Assembly: GCF_011947285.1 (NCBI RefSeq)
Contig: NZ_JAAOZT010000013.1
Span: forward strand, 54,122-118,121
Length of the DNA stretch: 64,000 bases
Reading direction: 5' to 3'
From: Glaciimonas immobilis
Lineage (GTDB): Bacteria > Pseudomonadota > Gammaproteobacteria > Burkholderiales > Burkholderiaceae_D
The notes under the pieces were generated by a model. The model saw nothing but the letters and a program-made list of their open reading frames with translations. It searched no databases and was not told the DNA's origin. Position numbers and translations under genes: made by a program. This document shows positions 17,301 to 26,800 of this stretch, in pieces (the first letter of the stretch is position 1; every line of letters begins with the position of its first letter).

Positions 17301-17438
17301 GGGAGCGAACTCGGGAAATACATCAAGCTTTGCGTGGGTCAGGGTATAGAACCCATAGGCTGCGACAATGATAGCCAACGAAAAAATAACCCCGCGGAAG
17401 CGGAGCGAAAAACGGACGATTGCATTTAGCATGGGCAA
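14340..17438 (-). CDS. HME-RND heavy-metal efflux pump (CusA/CzcA family)
   Basis: Inner-membrane proton-driven RND pump of 1032 residues, the usual family length. It begins with the first helix and FAPPMAVVQTEAPGLSSEQVE, which is typical of CusA/CzcA members, and has two sets of periplasmic loops and membrane helices. The helix-4 proton-relay motif reads ALGEVVDDAIIDVEN. The Asp and Glu equivalent to CzcA D408 and E415 are present, while the position of D402 is Ala, as in the Cu/Ag pump CusA. Additional acidic residues (GE, DD, ID) flank the motif. Metal specificity cannot be fixed from this. It is third in an operon TolC-like, adaptor, pump. Confidence 0.9.
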   Translation of the reverse strand: MPMLNAIVRFSLRFRGVIFSLAIIVAAYGFYTLTHAKLDVFPEFAPPMAVVQTEAPGLSSEQVETLVTQPIENALNGTLGIQSMRSKSLQGLSVVTLVFSDNSSLYQARQLVSERVYVVAATLPQGVQAPKLLPLTTATSNALVIGLTSNTQPLMAVTDAAQWTVRPQLLSISGVADAIVFGGDVRQLQIQIDPQKLTRYGLSIQDVVTAARSSTGVRGAGFVENTNQRIVLNTDGQAATPEALAGVLLKWRNGVGIRLGDVATVTFAAAPAVGAASILGRPGVLLMLESQYGTNTQSVTKALEDKLAALKPILARQGIELHADIFRPASFVDAAINHLRTALLIGAALVVIVLFLFLQNIRTAIISAVAIPLSLLVAVIVLHAFNVTLNTMTLGGLAIALGEVVDDAIIDVENILRRLRQNRHLPQPLPAFKVVLRASIEVRSAVVYATFIVVLMFLPILSLSGVSGKLFAPLGMAYILAVLASLGVALTVTPAMALALLNSALPDAKEPRLITSIKGCYIGLLSAVERRSRLIIVVIGIMSIGALATLPFFSSNFIPELKEGHYIAHMVLAPGSSLTESMRIGTAISKALMDVPGVRMVAQHTGRASEVVDPTGVNSSEFEIDLKPMSGREQNITLQGILSTLAKFPGISSSVNTFLTERINETISGNTAPVVINVFGDNLDVIDRKAQEIAQLVRTIPGAANVRLEAPPGAPALTVKLKLEQLSRWGFKPVDVLDAIQSAYQGISVAQAYQDNRIFDIAVMLSPGARANISQIGALPLRNLDGMMVPLSALASIVQTSGRYQITHNSGQRMQTVSINVAGRAISDFVSAAQTRVNRDIVMPAGTYALFSGEDAARIQSQRDLLVYGAMAGFGIVLLLFMALKSQRGVALVLANLPFALVGGVLIVALTGGRLTIGSMVGFVTLFGISLRNSIMLISHYENLVHVEGRPWNLETAVQGAAERLIPILMTALVTALALLPLALSSGEPGNEIEGPMAIVILGGLVTSTLLNLIVLPTLSLRFGQFGIARHA

Positions 17439-17515
17439 TAGTTTTTAGATGGTGTAGTGACAGTGGCGCAGTGACAGCGGATTTGTAAAGGTGGCACGTC
17501 GCGTAGATCCATTCG

Positions 17516-18622
17516 TCAGTCATCACATTCCGGTGGGTCCTTGCATTGCTGAGCGGCAATACCTTGCGGACGTAGTTCTTCGGAAAGCAATAACTGCGCG
17601 CCACTGATCACAACTTCATCGCCCCTATGAAAACCTTCGGTCGCGACGCGTACGCGCTGCGTTGTCGACGCTACAGGTACCAGCCGCCGCGTAAAGTGAT
17701 CGATAGTGGTCTTGATGTAGGCCCATGATTGCCCGCCGTACCAAACGATTGCCGTATCAGGGATACTAAAACCGGGTGCTGTTGATTTATTTTTTTCGCG
17801 TAACGGCACATGGGCCAGGGTATGTGTGCCAACCGGTAGAACGCTATCGGCGAAGTACAAATACGAATCGCCCTGCATTGCAGGATCAACTACCGGTGAT
17901 GGCGATAATTTGTTAGCGACGATCATCTGGTCATCGCTGCCCTCTATCGTTATCTGCTCGGGCGCGGGTGTTACGCCGCCGACGGGCAGCGTGACCCGCA
18001 CTACAGTGGCATGCCCGTTGAGCAAACGGTCTGAAAGCGCGGAGTGGGGCGCCACTACCGCAGTCGCGAGCGCATTGCCGTATTGCTGGCGCAACGCGCT
18101 ATCGAGACCGCCCAAGGTCGCCTCAACGGCCTGCAATTTGGCCTCATCTGTTTGCTTTATCACTTGGGCGTCCTGGAGGCTCTTCTCGGATACGTTGCGA
18201 TCATCCAGAAACAAGACATGGGTCCGGTTATATTGCAGTCGCGAAGCGTCGGCATGCGCGCGCGCGCTCTCACGCTCGGCCCGCGCTACGGCATGACGAT
18301 TGCGCAAGTCGAACAACGGTTGCAGATCAACGACTGTGGCGTAGGCTGTGACTTCTGGGTGGTCCGTTGCCACCGTAACCGGTTGTGTGATGATCTGACT
18401 GGCGCGCTGGGCGGCAACGCTTACCGTCACCACTGTTTCCCCATTTATAACTTGGACGCGCTGCAGGTCCTGAGATGGTGGGGTAGCCGTGAACGTAGCA
18501 GGGGCGGTAGCAGGGGCGGCAACAGGGGCGGCAACAGGGGCGCGCATTGTGCGATAGCCATACCATCCAGCCCCGGACAGCAGCGCGGCGACAACGGCAA
18601 GTATTATTATTTTGGTCTTCAT
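17516..18622 (-). CDS. RND efflux periplasmic adaptor (CusB/CzcB-like)
   Basis: Membrane-fusion protein of 368 residues that links pump and outer-membrane channel. It has an N-terminal membrane anchor (IIILAVVAALLSGAGWYGY), a low-complexity Ala-Pro-Val stretch at residues 28-45, beta-barrel/lipoyl segments, and an alpha-hairpin rich in Ala, Arg and Gln (RNRHAVARAERESARAHADA onward). The C-terminal membrane-proximal domain ends in an unusual tail CKDPPECDD carrying two Cys. The methionine metal site near the N terminus of E. coli CusB is not visible. It overlaps the TolC-like gene by 4 nt and precedes the pump by 77 bp. Confidence 0.87.
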   Translation of the reverse strand: MKTKIIILAVVAALLSGAGWYGYRTMRAPVAAPVAAPATAPATFTATPPSQDLQRVQVINGETVVTVSVAAQRASQIITQPVTVATDHPEVTAYATVVDLQPLFDLRNRHAVARAERESARAHADASRLQYNRTHVLFLDDRNVSEKSLQDAQVIKQTDEAKLQAVEATLGGLDSALRQQYGNALATAVVAPHSALSDRLLNGHATVVRVTLPVGGVTPAPEQITIEGSDDQMIVANKLSPSPVVDPAMQGDSYLYFADSVLPVGTHTLAHVPLREKNKSTAPGFSIPDTAIVWYGGQSWAYIKTTIDHFTRRLVPVASTTQRVRVATEGFHRGDEVVISGAQLLLSEELRPQGIAAQQCKDPPECDD

Positions 18623-20031
18623 CGTGAGATTTCTTCTTGGGTGTCTACCCGATTAAGGAGATTCGGCAAATTCGTCACTACAAAAGGTCGTTGCATTGCG
18701 TCCTCCAACGCACCGACTGCTCGCTGTACCGCCACCACACCATTGAGGTGATCGATCTGGCTGAGATCAAAATCTGCCTGATACCGGGTCAACGTCAGAC
18801 GGTCGATAGCGCCGATACGAAAACTGTTTGTCTGGTTTTTTAGCTGTTTCTGCGCAAGAGCGAGGCGCGTGGAGGATAAATTCAAAGCCTCTAGACTGGT
18901 TTCATAACCGCCCAGCGCATGGTCGAGCGCGTTAATGATCGTGTCTTGCAGTGCGACGGTTCTGGCTGCCGCCTCGGTGCGTTTCGCCTCTGCCAGCGCA
19001 ATTCCTCCCTGATTTTGATCGAAGAGTGGCAGCGTAATGCCGGGTATGCCTAAGCCAAATTTGTTGGTGCCGACGTCATAGGTATAGCCCAGACCGATAT
19101 GAAGATCCGGATATTGTTTGGCGATTTCAAGTTGCAGTGCCGCCTGCGTGGCCTCATATTCCGCCAGTGAACTTTGCAGGTCTGCGCGACTATAAATCGC
19201 CATCCGACGTACTTCAAACGAAGAAGGGACTGTAACAGTGAGCGCAAATTCGTCAAAATCCAGTTGTATGGACGACAAAGCGCTCAGGGGAAGACCGATC
19301 ACGTTTGCCAGTTGCGTACTCGCGTCTTTCAATGCTCCCTGCGCGGTGATCAAATCGTTTTGTGCTTGTGTCAGGGCAATTTCTACCAGATGTACGTCCG
19401 GCCCCGATGCATCGCCAACTGCCAGGCGCTTCTGCGTCATAGCGAATATCTGCTGTTGTGCAGTGACTTTTTGCGTGAGAAATGTAATCCGCTCACGTGC
19501 GTCATACATGCTGAGCGTTGCATCGCGCACCTGGCTCCGCACTTTCCATGTTGCCGTCGCGATGTTCAAACGCGCCGCATCGGACAGGCGTGCGCTTTGA
19601 TCTACCCGGTAACCGCGTTTGTGCGCGGTTTCAATCGGGATATCGAGCGCCAGGCCGGTCGTATACGGGCGACCTGTTCCTGCCGCGTTGGCGCTGTATT
19701 CAAACGGTAGTTGTAATACCGGATTTGGTATGGCACGCGCGACATCAACCCCTGCTTTAGCAGTTCCCCATTGCGCCCGTGCGATATCCAACGCCGGACT
19801 GTAATAGAACGCGGCAAGCGTGAGCATGTCACGGTTCCAGCGGTGCAGCGGCCAGGCTAATGTGTTATCGCCTGACTGCTTGAGAAGATAGGCGTGCAAC
19901 GCGTCACTATCTAGCGACCGCGCTTCAAAAGTTGCTGCTAGTGCCGCTGGCATGATTGGCCGGGGTTGATAAGTCGCGCAACCAGCGAGAAAAACACAAA
20001 TTAGGCTAGCGAAAGTAATGTTTTTTTGCAT
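18619..20031 (-). CDS. TolC-family outer membrane efflux lipoprotein
   Basis: Outer-membrane factor of 470 residues and first gene of the efflux operon. The signal sequence ends in the lipobox LAGC (Cys18), so it is probably a lipoprotein. Two OEP-type repeats with long helices follow: the first around ARAQWGTAKAGVDVARAIPN, the second around YSRADLQSSLAEYEATQ and QYPDLHIGLGYTYD. It forms the trans-periplasmic channel for the adaptor and pump downstream. It is divergent from the OmpR-type regulator with a 300-bp intergenic region that carries a direct-repeat operator. Confidence 0.9.
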   Translation of the reverse strand: MQKNITFASLICVFLAGCATYQPRPIMPAALAATFEARSLDSDALHAYLLKQSGDNTLAWPLHRWNRDMLTLAAFYYSPALDIARAQWGTAKAGVDVARAIPNPVLQLPFEYSANAAGTGRPYTTGLALDIPIETAHKRGYRVDQSARLSDAARLNIATATWKVRSQVRDATLSMYDARERITFLTQKVTAQQQIFAMTQKRLAVGDASGPDVHLVEIALTQAQNDLITAQGALKDASTQLANVIGLPLSALSSIQLDFDEFALTVTVPSSFEVRRMAIYSRADLQSSLAEYEATQAALQLEIAKQYPDLHIGLGYTYDVGTNKFGLGIPGITLPLFDQNQGGIALAEAKRTEAAARTVALQDTIINALDHALGGYETSLEALNLSSTRLALAQKQLKNQTNSFRIGAIDRLTLTRYQADFDLSQIDHLNGVVAVQRAVGALEDAMQRPFVVTNLPNLLNRVDTQEEISR

Positions 20032-20204
20032 ATTTTTTGATTAATCGTCGTATTACTCAACGCTGACGCCAGCCTTTATGTAAATAAATAACCAATACAA
20101 ATTTACAACTGTGGACATACTATCCTGACATAGATGAAGTTTTGCTTAAGGCTGCGGTATTCGAGAGTAGATCACGCAAGACGTACCTGCCTGTAGTGCC
20201 GTCT

Positions 20205-20221
20205 CTTAAGCAAGTTTTAAG
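20205..20221 (+). promoter_or_regulatory. PmrA/QseB-like direct repeat operator
   Basis: CTTAAG-CAAGT-TTTAAG, two hexamers of the form YTTAAK separated by 5 bp, which is the architecture of PmrA/QseB-type operators. It lies in the divergent region between the efflux operon (start 20031) and the response regulator (start 20332), suitable for controlling either side. Matching sites occur at 32421-32437 and 34664-34680. No other element is evident in 20032-20331. Confidence 0.6.
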
Positions 20222-20331
20222 CGAAAGTGATCTAATCTCGTCCATACTCCTCCATAACACCCTAATGGATACGATTTGGCTATGTGAGAAAATCCGGGGT
20301 TGATGGGTCCCGCTAAAAGGTAAAAAACACG

Positions 20332-20994
20332 ATGCGTTTATTGTTGGCGGAAGACGACTTTTTGATCGGGCAGGGATTGCAACAAGGACTGCGCCAGGAA
20401 GGCTTTACGGTGGACTGGGTGCAGGATGGCAACGCAGCTGGGCTGGCGTTGGAGACTACGCCTTACGCAGCGTTATTACTCGATCTCGGCTTGCCACGAC
20501 AAGACGGCATGACACTGCTTAAAACGTTACGGCAACGCGATAACCCTATGGCAGTAATCATCATCACTGCGCGCGACGCGTTAGCGGACAGACTCCATGG
20601 TTTAGACAGCGGGGCAGATGACTACCTAGTGAAACCCTTTGCGTTAGAAGAACTTGTTTCACGGATTCGCGCGGTGAGCCGCCGCCAGACCAAAAATGTA
20701 CAGCCTGAACTTGCCGCGGGCGCCTTGCGACTTGACCCCATCCGCCATCTTGTTTGGTTGCGAGATGAAGTCATCTCGGTCTCTCCTAAAGAATTCGCAT
20801 TACTGTATGCGTTGATGTGGGAACCAGACGCCGTCGTTTCACGCGAACAGCTTGAGGATCGCCTATATGGATGGGACGAAGAAATTTCCAGCAACGCGGT
20901 AGAAGTTCATATCTATAACCTGCGTAAAAAAATTGGCGCTGAAGTCATTCGGACAATCCGTGGCGTCGGATATCGGATTGGAGACGACGCGTGA
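20332..20994 (+). CDS. OmpR-family response regulator (QseB/PmrA-like)
   Basis: Transcription factor of 220 residues. The receiver domain has E7-D8-D9 and phosphoacceptor Asp51 in LLLDLGLPRQDG, and the Lys in DYLVKPFALEELVSR. The C-terminal winged helix has SPKEFALLYALM, REQLEDRLYGWDEEISSNAVEVHIYNLRKK (in parts) and IRTIRGVGYRIG. The combination GWDEEISSNAVEVHIYNLRKK is typical of the QseB/PmrA/TctD group. It overlaps the kinase by 4 nt. Divergence from the HME-RND operon suggests metal-responsive control of efflux, but the kinase's signal is not known. Confidence 0.92.
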   Translation: MRLLLAEDDFLIGQGLQQGLRQEGFTVDWVQDGNAAGLALETTPYAALLLDLGLPRQDGMTLLKTLRQRDNPMAVIIITARDALADRLHGLDSGADDYLVKPFALEELVSRIRAVSRRQTKNVQPELAAGALRLDPIRHLVWLRDEVISVSPKEFALLYALMWEPDAVVSREQLEDRLYGWDEEISSNAVEVHIYNLRKKIGAEVIRTIRGVGYRIGDDA

Positions 20995-22331
20995 AGTCGC
21001 TTCGCCGTCGGCTGTTGCTGTGGCTGCTGCCAGCTACTTTCCTGATTGGTGTATTGGCCAGCGTGGGAACCTACTGGGGTGCGTTGATTGAATTAAGTGA
21101 TTTGCTCAACGATCAAATGCGGTATATCACCGAACAAATTAATGTGGACGGCGAAGGTAAGGTATCTCTCCAGCCCCCGTCAAAACGTATGATGGACCCT
21201 TTCGCTGAAGACAATAGTGACGAAGTGCTTCTACAGGTGTGGCGTAACGGAAAAGTGGAATACACCACGAATTCCTCCCTGATTTTGCCGCCGCCAGAGA
21301 AATCCGGATTACACGACGTTCTGGCAGGCGACCAGATTTGGCATACGATGTCAAGTCAGCGGGGCGATCGATGGGTGCGGGTTGCACAAGCCAGAGACAC
21401 GCGCTGGGAGGCGCTGGCAAAGGTATCTGTGCATCTTTTATGGCCAGTAATATCGCTGATTCCAATCGTAGCGTTATTTCTGTGGTACGGCATCGGTTAT
21501 GGATTAAAGCCATTGCGGCAAATCAAGAACGAGTTGGATCGACGTCACGCCAATAGTATGGAACCTATTGATGCTGTATCAGTACCAAGCGAACTTGCGC
21601 CTTTTGCAGGGGCCGTGAATAATTTACTATTGCGCTTAGAGCAGGCTTTCACGATGCAAAAGAATTTTATAGGGGACGCTGCCCATGAATTGCGCACGCC
21701 TATTATGGGATTGCGCATTCAGGCCCAACTGGCAGAGCGCGCCACCAATGACGAAGAGCGAAAAACCGCACAAATTCAACTACAAACAGGGATTGATCGA
21801 CTAGCCCACATAGCCGGGCAATTGCTGGCACTAGCCAGACTCGATCCTCATGAAAATATCGCGCCGCAGCCGGTTGAGCTGGCCGCATTATGCAAGTCGG
21901 TGATTATCGATCAGGCCCGCCTGGCAGATATTAAACACATTGACTTGGGGTTGGCTGAGCAAACGCCTGTTCAAATACAGGGAAATATCGATAATCTCCG
22001 GATTTTACTTAACAACCTGGTGGATAACGCGATTCGTTACGCTGGCCTCGGAGCGCGCGTTGATATTTCTGTGCGCCAAACATCGCAGGGCGTCGTGTTG
22101 GAAGTTTGCGACGATGGTCCAGGCATTCCGGAAGCGGAACGAGCACATGTTACAGAACGATTTTATCGGGGCGGTAATTCCGTCGAATCTGGCAGCGGAT
22201 TGGGACTGTCTATCGTCAAACGCATTGCTGACCAACACGGCGCACGGGTATTGCTGGGTCCCGGCCCACACAGCAGAGGACTTAACGTTCAGGTGTGGTT
22301 TCCACTTGATACCATGGCAGACGCAGTATAA
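20991..22331 (+). CDS. QseC-like sensor histidine kinase
   Basis: Membrane sensor kinase of 446 residues: helix 1 at residues 8-28, a periplasmic sensor domain of about 120 residues, helix 2 (LLWPVISLIPIVALFLWYGI), and a short linker. The HisKA domain has the H-box FIGDAAHELRTPIMGLRIQ, followed by N-box NLVDNAIRYA, G1 CDDGPGIPE and G2 GSGLGLSIVKRI. The sensor domain resembles those of QseC/PmrB-type kinases. It is the partner of the overlapping response regulator upstream. A 36-bp gap separates it from the MFS gene. Confidence 0.92.
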   Translation: MKSLRRRLLLWLLPATFLIGVLASVGTYWGALIELSDLLNDQMRYITEQINVDGEGKVSLQPPSKRMMDPFAEDNSDEVLLQVWRNGKVEYTTNSSLILPPPEKSGLHDVLAGDQIWHTMSSQRGDRWVRVAQARDTRWEALAKVSVHLLWPVISLIPIVALFLWYGIGYGLKPLRQIKNELDRRHANSMEPIDAVSVPSELAPFAGAVNNLLLRLEQAFTMQKNFIGDAAHELRTPIMGLRIQAQLAERATNDEERKTAQIQLQTGIDRLAHIAGQLLALARLDPHENIAPQPVELAALCKSVIIDQARLADIKHIDLGLAEQTPVQIQGNIDNLRILLNNLVDNAIRYAGLGARVDISVRQTSQGVVLEVCDDGPGIPEAERAHVTERFYRGGNSVESGSGLGLSIVKRIADQHGARVLLGPGPHSRGLNVQVWFPLDTMADAV

Positions 22332-22366
22332 AAAATATTACTCCCTCCGATATGCGTTGAATATTA

Positions 22367-23623
22367 ATGCCGACATCGATTAATCAGAATAGTTTAAGTT
22401 TTTATTTTTATTGGAGCAATCAATTGCAGGTTACAGACAAGCCAAAAAGTATCCTGGGTCAAATTCCTGCTGGAGTATGGATACTGGGATGCGTCAGCAT
22501 GATGATGGATATTTCTTCGGAAATGATCCATAGCTTGCTACCGCTGTTTATGGTGACCACACTCGGCGCCAGTGCCCTGGCTGTCGGACTGGTGGAAGGA
22601 TTAGCGGAATCGACGGCGCTCATCGTTAAAGTTTTCTCGGGAACATTAAGTGATTACCTTGGCAAGCGCAAAGGTTTGGCTGTCTTTGGGTATGCGTTGG
22701 GAGCTTTAAGCAAGCCGCTGTTTGCGATCGCGCCAACGATAGGCCTCGTGCTATCGGCCCGTCTGGTAGATCGCGTCGGCAAAGGCGTGCGTGGTGCGCC
22801 AAGAGATGCATTGGTCGCCGACATTACCCCTGCACATTTGCGTGGCGCGGCATTCGGGCTGCGCCAGTCGCTGGATACAGTTGGCGCGTTTCTTGGCCCT
22901 TTGCTGGCGGTTGGATTGATGCTCCTTTGGGCGAACGATTTTCGGGCCGTATTTTGGGTAGCCGTGATTCCGGGTGTGATGGCGGTCATGCTGCTACTGG
23001 TAGGCTTGCGCGAACCAAAACATGCGCACACCATAAAGCGCATCAATCCGATCAGCCGTGAAAACCTGAAACGGCTTAGTGGTTCTTACTGGGGTGTGGT
23101 CAGCATCGGCGCAGTGTTTACATTGGCGCGGTTTAGCGAAGCATTTCTGGTTCTGCGTGCGCAGCAGAGTGGTATTCCGCTAGCGTTAGTGCCGCTCGTC
23201 ATGGTGGCGATGAATCTCATTTATGCTGTGTCAGCATACCCGTTCGGTAAACTCTCTGACAGAATGAGTCATAGACGGCTACTGGCATTCGGCTTGGTGG
23301 TCTTGATCGTGGCCGATCTGGTGTTGGCCGCCAGCAGTCATTGGGGTGTGGTACTGGCAGGTGTCGTACTTTGGGGCCTGCACATGGGTATGACGCAAGG
23401 CCTGCTTGCCACGATGGTCGCGCAGACAGCGCCGCCAGATTTGCGCGGTACCGCATATGGCTTCTTTAATCTGGTCAGTGGACTGGCCATGTTGCTGGCA
23501 AGCTTAGTCGCTGGTTTGTTATGGGATCGGCTTGGGGCTTCCTTCACCTTTTATGCGGGTGCGGTATTTTGTGCGATAGCGCTTGCAGGTCTTGCCAGGA
23601 CCGCGAATCGTAGCAACGTTTAG
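22367..23623 (+). CDS. MFS transporter
   Basis: Major facilitator superfamily protein of about 400 residues with twelve predicted helices. The loop 2-3 motif is GTLSDYLGKRKGLAVFGYAL and the second half repeats it as GKLSDRMSHRR. The first helix region contains MMMDISSEMIHSLLPLF, a subgroup hallmark of uncharacterised exporters. The ATG at 22367 lacks a clear ribosome-binding site; a TTG at 22424, 8 nt after GGAG (22413-22416), is an equally good start and would remove 19 poorly conserved residues. It follows the two-component genes on the same strand, so it may be part of their unit. The substrate is unknown. Confidence 0.85.
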   Translation: MPTSINQNSLSFYFYWSNQLQVTDKPKSILGQIPAGVWILGCVSMMMDISSEMIHSLLPLFMVTTLGASALAVGLVEGLAESTALIVKVFSGTLSDYLGKRKGLAVFGYALGALSKPLFAIAPTIGLVLSARLVDRVGKGVRGAPRDALVADITPAHLRGAAFGLRQSLDTVGAFLGPLLAVGLMLLWANDFRAVFWVAVIPGVMAVMLLLVGLREPKHAHTIKRINPISRENLKRLSGSYWGVVSIGAVFTLARFSEAFLVLRAQQSGIPLALVPLVMVAMNLIYAVSAYPFGKLSDRMSHRRLLAFGLVVLIVADLVLAASSHWGVVLAGVVLWGLHMGMTQGLLATMVAQTAPPDLRGTAYGFFNLVSGLAMLLASLVAGLLWDRLGASFTFYAGAVFCAIALAGLARTANRSNV

Positions 23624-23689
23624 CCCGGACAAATAGCAATGCCGGACATCTCAGGCGACGATAAAATTGTATAGGACGATGCTGTGGTT

Positions 23690-23765
23690 TGCTATTTTGC
23701 AGGCCTTAAATACCAGACTACTCAGCGCCAGCAGATGTCTCAGCCAAAGGAAGGGACAGGGGAAC
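23690..23765 (-). pseudogene. Remnant of a paralogue of the 30.2-kb membrane protein gene
   Basis: About 37 bp at 23723-23760 match 30402-30439 at roughly 32 of 37 positions. On the minus strand both encode the same core, LWLxHLLALxSLVF. The copy at 30255-30566 is a complete 103-codon frame, while here the similarity fades on both sides and no start or full frame exists. This suggests an old duplication of which only a fragment survives, beside the 3' end of the autotransporter gene. Confidence 0.5.
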
Positions 23766-23881
23766 TCCTTAGGGATTGACGCAAGCGGTAAAACTTGCGA
23801 TCACTCATTGATCATCGGCCACATCGGCCCGAGAGTATTGTTGAGGTCAATTTCAACAGATACGTCGGGCGGCACAATCTG

Positions 23882-26800
23882 TTAAAAACTAGTTTTCAAT
23901 CCGATTGATCCTTCAATTGATGACCTGACCTGCGCTTCATCACTGCTGCCCAGCTTGAATAATTTTCCAATTTCACCATACAAGCTGGTCGTCCGAGCAA
24001 GCTGCAAGGTTAATCCGAACGCTGTTTCAGTTGAGGTGTAACCGACACTGGTTGATATTGGGGTTATCGCAGCAGGACTCACAAAAGTGGTTATGTCCTC
24101 CCCAGAGAACCCATGCCATATATTAACCCGTGCATAAGGCTGTAAATGTCCGATGGACGTTGCCACATCCGTCGTCACACGAACTCCCACACGGCCAAGC
24201 GCCTTTGGATTTGCATTCTGCTCAACGGTGGTGCCGGAGATATTTACACTATCTAACTTGATACTGTTATAAATCAACTGCGCCTGAGGCTCCAGCATCC
24301 AGCCATGCCCCAGCGGAAAGCTTTTGCCAATTTCAATCGACGCCATGGTGCTGAATCCATCACTGTTCGATTGCGTGGCCGGTGCGGTGACGGAAAGTCG
24401 ATGAATGCCATACTGGAACACTAAGTCAGTATAAAAGCCGTCGTCCAGATAAGTACCATAAGCACCAATAAACTTACTATCCGAGCGCATTCTGCCAGCG
24501 CTTCCAAAAGCGCCACCGACGTTTCCGTTAACACTACCGTCTAGCTCCAGTGCACCCACGTATGCGCCGATGCCCCAGTTGTGACCCGCATAGATATCAA
24601 CTCCGCTCTGAAAGCCGCCCATGTTGGCATGACTGTTGACGCTGGCTTCGCCTGCCTGAACCATATTGATGTTGCCTCCGACAGCACGTCCCCAGCCACG
24701 ACGATTTGCATTTATCCAACCGGTATCACTGTCGTCGTCCACCGCAGTCTGCCGATTTTCATCGCCAACACGCCGGTGCAGGGTTGACAACATCGCCAAA
24801 TCCCCTTGTCGTATGATATTGGGCAGCGCGGCGTATAGGGCCACCTCATTACGATAGGCAGGATTTGGTACGAGGTTAGTGACGGGATCGGGAAGCGCTG
24901 CAAAAGTGGTCAGATAACGTGTGCCAGCGGCGCTGGTCAGATGGTACTGATAAGCACCCGCATCGATATGGCCACCAGCGTTTGCAAGCGCAAATGTTCC
25001 GACATCCGCTGTCGCTCCATTTTGTACCAGTACCACCGGAATGCCGCTACCGGTGGTCAACGCACCGAGTCCGCCCCGGTTCACGATAAGCAAGTTTGTC
25101 GTTCCTTGTGCGATGGCAGCAACGCCACTTAACACTAACGCGTCGGTAGGACTGCTATCGGAGCCCAGCTGAGAGCCTAAAAGTACGGTGCCGCCGTCAC
25201 CAGCTATCGGGCCGGTGATGGTGAGTTGGGTACCCGTTAGCACTGCGCTATTCGTAGAAAACAGACGCACAGTACCTGCATTATTGAGGCCGCCGATGCT
25301 TTGGTCATAACCGCCTAAATCCAGCATCGCCCCTTTATTAACGTTATGCGAGGATGCAGCACTGAAGGTATTGCTGGCGCCAGCGGCCAGCGTCCCCCCA
25401 AGGATGGTGGTAGTCCCGCTGTAAGTGTTTGCACCGGTCAGGGTAGTAATGCCGGTCAGATCCCGCGTTATATTACCGCTGCCACTGATCGCACCGCTGT
25501 AAGTTTGGCTATCGAGATTATCGAATACGACATTGCCGTTATCCGTAATGTTACGGTTCACTATGCTGCCTGCGGTGGCATCACTACCTCCGACGCGCAA
25601 TATGGAGGCCGCATCGGCCACCGTCAGGGTAGAAGCGGCATTTTGCATCGCCAGATCGCCAATAATGCGCATATCTGCGCCGTTTGCCAGGGTAATGGCG
25701 TTAAAGCTATTGCCGACATTTAGACCACGCGTCATATCGTCGGTAGCAAACGAGCCAAAGCCGCGGCCTGCGCTTTGGGTGCCGGCAAATTTAAGTGTGT
25801 TTCCCGTTGTCCCGGCACCTGCTGTGACATGGTTCGTCGTTGAAATATCGACAGCACCAATCAACGCGTGGTTGTTATTTCCTGCGCCCAGGTTGATTTC
25901 ACCCTTAAGCGTGCCACCGGTCCAGTTAACGGTGTTGGTGCCAGAACCGCCATTAACTTTACCGGTTACTGCTCCGCCCAGAAGATTAATAGTGTCACCG
26001 CCATCGCCTCCCAGAATCGCAACGTTTGCGTTGCTTGCTGCGGTTATGATGCCGGAGTTGATAATCGTCTTAGCGGTGTTGCCAGAAGCATCAATGACAC
26101 CCACTGAACTGATACTCGCCGACGACAGGCTTCCGGTATTGTTGATTGTCGTAGCATGATGGGCCACTAGCGCAGCACCGCCGCTGGTACTGCTGACTGT
26201 AATCAGCCCTCCGGTAGTGACATTGCCGGTGGTGTTGGCCCGAACGCCAGTACCATTCGCACCAGATACATTGATCGTGTAGTGTGGGCCGACGACCAGA
26301 TTGCTGGCAACATCAGCGCCGGTACCATACTGCTGGAACGCAATCCCTGTGCCGCTTCCCAATACGTTCAGTGTAACGATGGAGGTCGGATCAAAGCTGG
26401 TGGCTGTGCGAATTGCCGGACCGTTACCGGTATTGATCGTTACATTGCTGAGCTTGACTGCGCCGATTTCAGCCTTATTCTCAATACCTGCACCCGTTCC
26501 ATTGGCTGTTAAAGTCAGATTGCTCGCGTCGAGCGAAGCGGCATTGGTATCAAGCAGTACGCCATTGGCGGTGCCTGAGGTGGTGATACTGTTATTTGTG
26601 CCCGTCAATGTCAAAGCCGCACCATTCAACAATTGCACACCAGCCACTCCGGTATTAACAATCACCGTGCCGAGGTTGGAAATTTTTGCGTCGTTGCCCG
26701 AAGCCCGGACGCCTACACCGCCGCCCACGGTGATGGTTCCCGTGTTATTTAACCGTCCGCCCTGCTGGACATCAATTCCAATACTATCGTTACCGGTGAA

